A DNA stretch of 5,461 nt from Caulobacteraceae bacterium. Lineage in GTDB: Bacteria; Pseudomonadota; Alphaproteobacteria; Caulobacterales; Caulobacteraceae. A program made the translations under genes and the position numbers. This document shows positions 1 through 5,461 of the stretch, one piece after another. The notes below the pieces were generated by a model. The model was not told the origin of the DNA and ran no database searches. It worked only from the letters and a program-made list of their open reading frames with translations. The DNA lies in NCBI GenBank assembly GCA_004144935.1, contig SDZP01000244.1:1-5461 (forward strand), in the 5' to 3' direction. Position 1 is the first letter of the stretch, and each line of letters starts with the position of its first letter.

Positions 1-115
1 CCCAAATTCCCACCACAGGCGGGCGGGTGAAACATCCAACGCCTTCGCCGAAGCGGAGCGTCCGGGTTGAGACAGCGCGCTCGCCGGGTTCCAACCGCCT
101 TGCATGGTTCCGGTG

Positions 116-158
116 AAGGCCTTGCCCCTCAGTGGAGCCTCAGGGGGCTTCAGGCCTT
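116..158. repeat. Inverted repeat / stem-loop downstream of the operon
   Basis: AAGGCCT at 116-122 is the exact reverse complement of AGGCCTT at 152-158. Inside it, GCCCCT and AGGGGGC can also pair with a small bulge, giving an extended imperfect stem. It lies 74-116 bases past the stop of the HAD gene on the strand that gene is read from. No T-run follows on the minus strand, so it is not a classical intrinsic terminator. It may be a 3'-end stabilising or pausing structure, or simply a product of high GC. Confidence 0.35.
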
Positions 159-206
159 GGCGGGCGCCGATCGGCTCGAGCCTGGGCTGCTCTTCCCTCG
201 GCGCAT

Positions 207-229
207 GCAGGCGTTCGGCCGAAGCCCGC
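207..229 (-). terminator. Possible stem-loop just after the HAD stop codon
   Basis: An imperfect inverted repeat centred on the palindrome TTCGGCCGAA starts three bases past the stop codon of the leftward HAD gene. The arms (GCAGGCGTTCGG and CCGAAGCCCGC) pair with one mismatch and one bulge. There is no following T-tract, so only a weak or Rho-assisted terminator role is plausible. Confidence 0.22.
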
Positions 230-231
230 AG

Positions 232-957
232 TCAGCAACCCAGTTGGGCGGCCAGCGCCAGGAGGCTATCGGCGGACCAGTCCCAGTCCTGCACCGCGTC
301 GGCATCTGGCGCGGGGCGGCCGCCATACTCGTCGGGGCGGGCGATGTAGGCGGTCTTCAGGCCGCAGGCCCGGGCGGCGGCCAGGTCCGCGTGATGGGCC
401 GCCACCAGGCAGACGTCGCCGGGGGCGAGGCCGAGGATCTCGGCCGTTCCCAGATAGGCGCGGGGATCGGGCTTGTAGGCCCGGGTCACCTCGGCCCCGA
501 GGATCGCATCCCACGGCAGGCCGCCGCGCCGGGCCATCTCCATCATCAGGGCGATGTTGCCGTTGGACAGGGTGACGATCGGAAAGCCGGCCTTCAATCG
601 CGTCAGCCCCTCGACCGTGTCCGGCCACGGCGCGAGCCGACGCCAGGCGAACGTCCAGTCCTGGAGCAGGGCGTCATCCAGGTCGGCCGGGTTGACGCCC
701 TTGCTCTGCAGCGTCTGGTCCAGCATCTCCCGGTGCAGCACGTCCAGGGGCGTGAAATCGCGCCCGGAGGCGGCATAGGCCATCATCACCCTGACATAGC
801 GACCTCGCCAGTAATCGGCGAAGGCGGCGGGGTCGAGGTCGTGGCGACCGATCCGCTTCAGGAAAGAGACGGACTCGGCGGTGATGCTGGACCGCCAGTC
901 GACGACGGTGCCGAACACGTCGAACGCCAGCACTCCGGGCTTGCCTGCCTCAGCCAT
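232..957 (-). CDS. Haloacid dehalogenase type II-like HAD hydrolase
   Basis: The product is 241 residues, close to the usual length of (S)-2-haloacid dehalogenase-like proteins of the HAD superfamily. Motif I is FDVFGTVVD at residues 12-20, with Asp13 as the expected nucleophile and Thr17 behind it. Motif II is LSNGN (130-134, Ser131). Motif III is AYKPDPRAY (160-168, Lys162). Motif IV is VAAHHADLAAAR (185-196, Asp191). True L-2-haloacid dehalogenases characteristically have Ser-Ser-Asn in motif IV; this protein has Ala-Ala-His. An arginine-rich WRGRY (50-54) sits near the expected position of the substrate-binding Arg. The cytoplasmic hydrolase fold is clear, but the substrate is not: dehalogenation, phosphatase or another hydrolysis are all possible. 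I chose the ATG at 957 because motif I then falls at residue 13, as in the family; longer upstream frames run through the preceding gene. It starts 14 bases after the deacylase stop, with only a weak GGGACGA-type ribosome site, and is probably the last gene of the operon. Confidence 0.88.
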   Translation of the reverse strand: MAEAGKPGVLAFDVFGTVVDWRSSITAESVSFLKRIGRHDLDPAAFADYWRGRYVRVMMAYAASGRDFTPLDVLHREMLDQTLQSKGVNPADLDDALLQDWTFAWRRLAPWPDTVEGLTRLKAGFPIVTLSNGNIALMMEMARRGGLPWDAILGAEVTRAYKPDPRAYLGTAEILGLAPGDVCLVAAHHADLAAARACGLKTAYIARPDEYGGRPAPDADAVQDWDWSADSLLALAAQLGC

Positions 958-971
958 GGGTCGTCCCGGCC

Positions 972-2715
<1,744 letters not shown>

Positions 2716-2723
<8 letters not shown>

Positions 2724-3507
2724 GGGAAACTCCGGGAATCTCGGCCGCCAGCGCGGCGACAGTCTTGAGGCGGTGGACGATGGCGGCCAGGTCGGGCCCG
2801 CCTTCGACCTCGAACATGGCGGCGGCGATGATGTGGTTCAGCGGGCCGTGAGTCTCGACCGGAACGGCGATGCCGATCACGCCGCGGTTGACGTGACCCC
2901 GGTCGAGCCCGACGCCGGCCTCGCGGGCGGCGGCCACCTCGGCGAGCCAGCGGTCGTAGTCCGGCGGGCTCGCCCAGGGGACACGCGCGAACCCCGCCCG
3001 CAGCGCCTGCGGCGTGAAGTCGCCGCGGGCGGCGACCAGTCGGCCCATGGCGCCCAGGAACATCGGAAGCCGGCGGCCGACGGTGAAGGCGATGCGCATG
3101 GCGGCGTCGGACTCGGCGACCTGCTCCAGCTCCACCTCATCTCCTGCGCGCCGCCACAGCGCGACGGTCACGCCCAGCTCGGCCGCCCCCGCCTCCAGGG
3201 CCCGGGTGAAGCGCCGGCGCGGGTCGTCGCCCGCCAGCAGCGGCGCCGCGAGATTGGCGAGGCCATGGGCGAGGCCGTAACGGCGGGTGTCGCGGTCCAG
3301 CGTCACCAGGCCCTCGTGCTCAAGGGTGCGCAGGATGTTGAGCGCGGTCGACGGGTTGAGACCCAGCTCCCGCACGACCTCGGAAAGCCGCCTCGGGTCT
3401 GGGTGACGGCCCAGGCAACGGAGGATCCCGACCGCCGAGGTCACCGCGCCCACGGGCTTGGCCAGCGCCGGGCGGTCCTCCCTGGGCAGGGGCCGGATGG
3501 CGTTCAT
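2716..3507 (-). CDS. IclR-family transcriptional regulator
   Basis: The 263-residue protein has the two-part IclR architecture and a normal length. Residues about 20-80 form the N-terminal winged helix-turn-helix, beginning AVTSAVGILRCL. The segment LSEVVRELGLNPSTALNILR (41-60) matches the HTH of the family, and the wing follows at LVTLDRDTRRYGL (67-79). Residues about 95-260 form the effector-binding domain, with ALWRRAGDEVELEQV (116-130), a LGAMGRLVAA segment (151-160) and RGVIGIAVPV (208-217) in the expected order. IclR proteins are DNA-binding repressors or activators, often responding to a small metabolite of the pathway they control. Here the gene sits inside the operon: its ATG overlaps the stop of the BKACE gene as ATGA (3504-3507), and its own end overlaps the deacylase start by 8 bases. 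Control of this cluster is therefore the natural inference, though the operator is not visible because the operon's 5' end is missing. No good Shine-Dalgarno site precedes it, which fits coupling to the upstream gene. Confidence 0.92.
2730..2733 (-). promoter_or_regulatory. Ribosome binding site of the deacylase gene
   Basis: GGAG is read on the minus strand, 6 bases before the ATG at 2723 and inside the last codons of the IclR gene. It supports this start and suggests translational coupling to the upstream regulator gene. Confidence 0.6.
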
Positions 3508-4031
3508 CGCGGCAGCTTGAGGATCTCGGCGGCCTGGGCCGAGGTCGCGATGGGACGTCCGCAGGCCCGGGCGATCTCGACCACCTCGGCCACCAGGGCG
3601 GCGTTCGACGGCCTGTCTTCGCCGCCGTAGTCCTCGAGCCCGACACGAACATGTCCGCCGCGCTCGATGGCCAGCCTGGCAAGACCAGTCCTGGCGACGC
3701 AGCCGCCGATCACCGAGGCGGCCCAGGGCAGGGCCGAGCCCTCCATCATCTCCAGATAGGCGTCGAGCGCCTTGCGCGTCGGCGGCAGGCCGAAGGTGAG
3801 GTCGCCCTTCCTGCCGTCGAGGAAGTTGTACTCGCCGGCCAGGTAGAGCTTCACGAAGGCGCCGGCCGGCAGCCGCCCGGCCTTCTCGTACGCCAGGGTC
3901 GCGCGCAGCCAGCCCGGTTCGTAGATGGCGATGGCCGGGCCCAGCCTGGTCTCCGTCAGCATTTCGGCGAGGCCGACTTTGGTGCGAAAGGTCGATTTTT
4001 GTTCGGTATTGTGTCCGTTGAGGTCGCTCAT
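3504..4031 (-). CDS. Truncated BKACE (DUF849) beta-keto acid cleavage protein
   Basis: This 175-residue frame matches the C-terminal part of the BKACE / 3-keto-5-aminohexanoate cleavage family. These metal-dependent TIM-barrel enzymes split a beta-keto acid with acetyl-CoA, giving acetoacetate and a CoA thioester. Recognisable parts are IAIYEPGWLRATLAYEKAGRL (about 35-54), VKLYLAGEY (60-68), LPWAASVIGG (101-110) and the family hallmark GGHVRVGLED (125-134). Glu133 lies at the position of the metal-binding Glu. Full-length members have about 270-310 residues. The first 110-130 residues are missing, including the strand that carries the HxH metal ligands, so the product is unlikely to be active. 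Residues 1 to about 18 (MSDLNGHNTEQKSTF...) do not look like the family and use AT-richer codons. The ATG at 4031 has only a weak AGGA site 9 bases upstream and may be a chance in-frame start. The stop overlaps the IclR start (ATGA). It may be a pseudogene, a chimera or an assembly join. Confidence 0.75.
   Translation of the reverse strand: MSDLNGHNTEQKSTFRTKVGLAEMLTETRLGPAIAIYEPGWLRATLAYEKAGRLPAGAFVKLYLAGEYNFLDGRKGDLTFGLPPTRKALDAYLEMMEGSALPWAASVIGGCVARTGLARLAIERGGHVRVGLEDYGGEDRPSNAALVAEVVEIARACGRPIATSAQAAEILKLPR
3975..3992. other. Composition and homology breakpoint
   Basis: Leftward of this point the sequence is about 73-75% GC in hand-counted 60-base blocks and encodes recognisable BKACE sequence. 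Rightward GC drops to about 50% in 3961-4020 and about 38% in 4101-4260, and the BKACE match stops near residue 15-19. I see no transposon ends, tRNA or duplicated target site at the join. The exact base cannot be fixed by eye, because FRTKVG could belong to either side. Confidence 0.6.
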
Positions 4032-4078
4032 ATTGATATTTCCTGGGGAAAGTGTAAATGTCTCGACGCCGCAAAGCG

Positions 4079-4100
4079 TCTCGCGCCGCCGAGAGTTTTT
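4079..4100 (+). terminator. Intrinsic terminator-like hairpin
   Basis: TCTCG (4079-4083) pairs with CGAGA (4090-4094) around a CGCCGC loop and is followed by GTTTTT and further T-rich sequence. An alternative 5-bp stem (GACGC 4065-4069 with GCGTC 4076-4080) lies directly before it. The T-run fits a rightward transcript ending here. No rightward gene upstream of it is present in the window, so its partner gene would lie on the lost side of the breakpoint, or the hairpin may insulate the repressor operon from upstream transcription. The stem is short, so confidence is modest. Confidence 0.4.
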
Positions 4101-4187
4101 AATTTCTGCGAATGAAGCGACTGGATTTTAACTATTTTTGCTGGGATTGGTCTGAAACCATCGAAGATTACCCCTTGATTTCCATCG

Positions 4188-4201
4188 TTTACCCAGGTAG
4201 A
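4188..4201. promoter_or_regulatory. Left operator-like dyad
   Basis: TTTACCCAGGTAGA has the form TTTAC-N4-GTAgA, a dyad with one mismatch. It resembles the short inverted operators bound by BlaI/MecI dimers, although the textbook core is TACA-N2-TGTA. It overlaps the predicted -35 element. The role is inferred from position and symmetry. Confidence 0.5.
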
Positions 4202-4215
4202 TTTACCGATATAAG
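4188..4215 (+). promoter_or_regulatory. Predicted promoter of the repressor-peptidase operon
   Basis: A -35 candidate TTTACC (4188-4193, 4 of 6 consensus bases) is separated by 16 bases from a -10 candidate TATAAG (4210-4215, 5 of 6). Transcription would start near 4222, giving a leader of about 40 bases. A second weaker option is TTGATT (4175-4180), 17 bases, TAGATT (4198-4203). Either one lies inside the inverted repeat, so bound repressor would block polymerase. These are sigma-70-like matches, and the true consensus of the host is unknown. Confidence 0.45.
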
Positions 4216-4229
4216 TTTACTTGGGTAAA
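4216..4229. promoter_or_regulatory. Right operator-like dyad
   Basis: TTTACTTGGGTAAA is a perfect 5-bp dyad, TTTAC-N4-GTAAA. Its centre is 28 bp from the centre of the left dyad. It covers the predicted transcription start, where a bound repressor dimer would block initiation. Assignment to the BlaI-like protein encoded next door is inference. Confidence 0.55.
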
Positions 4230-4252
4230 CGATGGAAATTATCATTCAGAAA

Positions 4253-4257
4253 GGAGG
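4253..4257 (+). promoter_or_regulatory. Strong ribosome binding site of the BlaI-like gene
   Basis: GGAGG lies within AAAGGAGGG, 5 bases before the ATG at 4263. It decides the start: an in-frame TTG at 4221 lies inside the operator and would place this site within the coding region. Confidence 0.8.
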
Positions 4258-4262
4258 GATTT

Positions 4263-4679
4263 ATGGCAGTTTCATCGAATGGGCTCGGCAAAATGCAGTT
4301 GCAAATCATGCAGATCCTTTGGGAGCGCGGCCACGCTACGGCCCGCGAAATCACCGAGGAATTGAACCGGCGCAAATCTGAGGCGCAAGAACCGACGGCG
4401 CACAGTACGGTGCAAACCTTGTTACGCAAGCTGGAAGCGAAGGGGGCAGTGACTCACACCGCTCAGGAGCGCACGTTTACTTTTCATCCTGTCCCCAAGG
4501 AAGAAGAAGTCACTGTGAATGCGACGCGCGACTTGTTGGCCCGCATCTTCAATAATTCGGCCTACGGTTTGGTTTCACACCTTATCCGCCACGAGAAGAT
4601 TTCGCCCACCGAAATGCGGCAGCTGCGCGAACTGATCGAGGCCGAAGGTTCGGATGATTCCAGTGGAGGGAAGAAATGA
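4263..4679 (+). CDS. BlaI/MecI/CopY-family transcriptional repressor
   Basis: The 138-residue product is a typical BlaI-type protein. It has an N-terminal winged helix (residues about 8-76) and a C-terminal dimerisation part (about 84-127). Landmarks are LGKMQLQIMQILWERGHATA (8-27), the REITEEL helix (28-34), the recognition helix AHSTVQTLLRKLEAKGAV (46-63) and the wing HTAQERTFTFHPV (65-77). The family represses genes by dimer binding to short dyads and is inactivated by proteolysis after a signal from a partner membrane peptidase. The AHSTVQTLLRKLEAKGAVTH wording and the pairing with an M56 protein resemble planctomycete-type members, a recalled similarity rather than a search. The partner gene follows with an ATGA overlap, and an inverted repeat covers the promoter, so autoregulation is likely. 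Asn97-Asn98 lie roughly where staphylococcal BlaI is cleaved (Asn101-Phe102), but this equivalence is uncertain. The targets need not include beta-lactamase. Confidence 0.93.
   Translation: MAVSSNGLGKMQLQIMQILWERGHATAREITEELNRRKSEAQEPTAHSTVQTLLRKLEAKGAVTHTAQERTFTFHPVPKEEEVTVNATRDLLARIFNNSAYGLVSHLIRHEKISPTEMRQLRELIEAEGSDDSSGGKK
4665..4669 (+). promoter_or_regulatory. Ribosome binding site of the M56 peptidase gene
   Basis: GGAGG lies 6 bases before the ATG at 4676, inside the last codons of the repressor gene. Together with the ATGA overlap it supports this start and coupled translation. Confidence 0.7.
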
Positions 4680-5461
4680 TTCCCGATTCATCCGCCCTCT
4701 CCTTTCTAGCCCCAATCGCAGCAGTGGTGTTGTTTCAGAGCACGGTCCTGCTGTTGGTGGGATTCTTAGTGGCGTTTATAGTCGGACCCCGGCGTCTGGC
4801 TTTACTCTCCCTCGTCTACCGCTTGTCGCTGGTGGGCCTCCTATTCATCGTCATCAATGCGGTGGCCCCCATCGGGACAAACGTTCACGCGGTTCGACCC
4901 GCATGGCAGCTTTCGCTTTCGCTGCCGGCGGATGAGCTGCCACAAATGGGTGAAGTTCCAGGAAGCACGACACCTGCGGAATCGGCCATTACGTCGGCTC
5001 CCGTTAAATCTTTGGTGAAAAATGGCGAGTCATCTCCGCCAACTGAAGTAACCAAGCCATTGGCCTCTTCAGGCGACTGGTTGGGTCTACTTATAGGTTT
5101 CTGGTTCGTTGTGGCAGTTGGGAAGTTGATCTGGCTGGTAATAGCCGGTTTTTACGCAGCGCGGCTGCGCCGAGCGAGACCGGTCGATGACCCCAGCGAT
5201 TTGCTTTTGCTACGGCAACTCAGCGCTCAACTTCAGGTCCGCGAACCGGTGCTGGTGTCTCACTCCAAGATCGAGATTCCTTTTCTCTCGGGGCTATTGC
5301 GTCCAGTCATAGGACTGCCCCAAAGCTACAAAAGCGAATTTGACACAGCTGCTTTAAAAGCAATTTTGCTACATGAACTAGCCCACTTACTGCGGCGCGA
5401 TTGCTGGTGGCGGCACCTGGCCAATTTTGTAGGCGCGGTGCTGTGGATTCAGCCCCTGGTC
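4676..5461 (+). CDS. M56 family (BlaR1/MecR1-like) membrane metallopeptidase, 3' end outside window
   Basis: The frame is open for 262 codons to the window edge, so the gene is partial. Hydrophobic stretches at residues about 10-36 and 42-65 form the first two membrane helices. A polar, Ser/Thr/Pro-rich loop (about 66-133) should lie outside the membrane. A third helix spans about 135-160. A cytoplasmic domain follows, with KIEIPFLSGLLRPVIGLP (about 199-216) and the zinc site HELAH (233-237), then LLRRDCWWRHLANF. This order matches BlaR1/MecR1 and other M56 peptidases: His233 and His237 bind zinc and Glu234 is catalytic. The family transmits an outside signal by cleaving, or triggering loss of, the BlaI-type repressor. 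Any extracytoplasmic sensor (penicillin-binding, carboxypeptidase-regulatory-like, TonB or other) would lie further downstream and cannot be seen, so antibiotic sensing should not be assumed. The start is fixed by ATGA overlap with the repressor and a GGAGG site. Confidence 0.93.
   Translation, partial: MIPDSSALSFLAPIAAVVLFQSTVLLLVGFLVAFIVGPRRLALLSLVYRLSLVGLLFIVINAVAPIGTNVHAVRPAWQLSLSLPADELPQMGEVPGSTTPAESAITSAPVKSLVKNGESSPPTEVTKPLASSGDWLGLLIGFWFVVAVGKLIWLVIAGFYAARLRRARPVDDPSDLLLLRQLSAQLQVREPVLVSHSKIEIPFLSGLLRPVIGLPQSYKSEFDTAALKAILLHELAHLLRRDCWWRHLANFVGAVLWIQPLV

Larger units (their letters stand above)
1..231. other. Non-coding or unassigned region downstream of the HAD gene
   Basis: I see no complete convincing gene in this stretch. 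On the minus strand an ATG at 105-103 opens a frame that stays open to the window edge (35 codons, beginning MQGGWNPASAL and ending LWWEFG). I do not recognise it. It could be the start of a partial leftward gene, but open frames are cheap in sequence this GC-rich, and no strong ribosome binding site precedes it. Several inverted repeats lie here: a perfect 10-bp palindrome at 214-223, a longer stem at 116-158, and a short CTTCG-C-CGAAG dyad around 43-53. They suggest a 3' untranslated or terminator-like region after the operon. Confidence 0.4.
4178..4239. repeat. 62-bp inverted repeat with 18-bp perfect arms
   Basis: ATTTCCATCGTTTACCCA at 4178-4195 is the exact reverse complement of 4222-4239. 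Pairing resumes inward after a one-base mismatch (GTA 4197-4199 with TAC 4218-4220) and again partly toward the centre at 4208/4209. It lies entirely in the space before the BlaI-like gene and covers the predicted promoter. As DNA it reads as a double operator. If transcribed from upstream it would also form a strong hairpin just ahead of the repressor's ribosome site. Confidence 0.85.

Noticed and set aside
3508..4074. N-terminal extension of the IclR gene to 4074
   Set aside because: It overlaps the BKACE reading frame, is Arg-rich and crosses the composition breakpoint. The start at 3507 gives a normal-length IclR protein.
4221..4262. TTG start for the BlaI-like gene at 4221
   Set aside because: It would begin inside the operator and put the strong GGAGG site within the coding region; the added residues have no family match.
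4217..4429. Leftward 70-codon frame across the repressor gene start
   Set aside because: It is antisense to a clear BlaI-family gene and its operator, with no recognisable features.
4654..4935. Rightward 93-codon frame overlapping the start of the M56 gene
   Set aside because: It is out of frame with the M56 coding sequence, which continues to the HELAH motif without a stop; this frame has no domain and ends early.

Overview
The window has two unlike halves. Positions 1 to about 3975 are very GC-rich (hand counts of 73-75% in 60-base samples). They carry a tightly packed leftward gene cluster typical of a catabolic operon in a high-GC proteobacterium. An alphaproteobacterium of the Caulobacterales type is my best guess, from composition and gene content only. 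From about 3990 to the end, GC falls to about 38% in the intergenic region (4101-4260) and about 45-65% in the genes. The genes there run rightward and form a BlaI/MecI repressor plus M56 (BlaR1-like) membrane peptidase pair. This style is common in Planctomycetota and some neighbouring phyla.

Left half, in order of transcription (minus strand): a truncated BKACE/DUF849 beta-keto acid cleavage protein (4031-3504), an IclR-family regulator (3507-2716), an amidohydrolase of the N-acyl-D-amino-acid deacylase type (2723-972) and a haloacid dehalogenase type II-like HAD hydrolase (957-232). The first two junctions overlap by 4 and 8 bases, and the third gap is 14 bases, so the genes look co-transcribed and translationally coupled. 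Positions 1-231 hold no convincing complete gene, only stem-loops and a short ORF running off the edge.

The first gene of this cluster lacks roughly the N-terminal 110-130 residues of its family, including the region that carries the HxH metal ligands. It begins instead with about 18 residues of unrelated, lower-GC sequence, just where the base composition changes. The window is therefore either a real recombination or insertion breakpoint or an assembly chimera joining two organisms. The sequence alone cannot decide this, and it is the main caution for any reader.

Right half: the intergenic region holds a terminator-like hairpin and then a striking 62-bp inverted repeat (18-bp perfect arms). 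The repeat overlaps the best promoter candidate for the repressor gene and contains two dyads of the form TTTAC-N4-GTAAA, the expected layout for an autoregulated BlaI-type system. The repressor stop and the peptidase start overlap as ATGA, so the two are made together. By analogy with BlaI/BlaR1 and MecI/MecR1, the membrane peptidase would sense a signal and relieve repression. Its sensor part lies beyond the window, so the signal is unknown.
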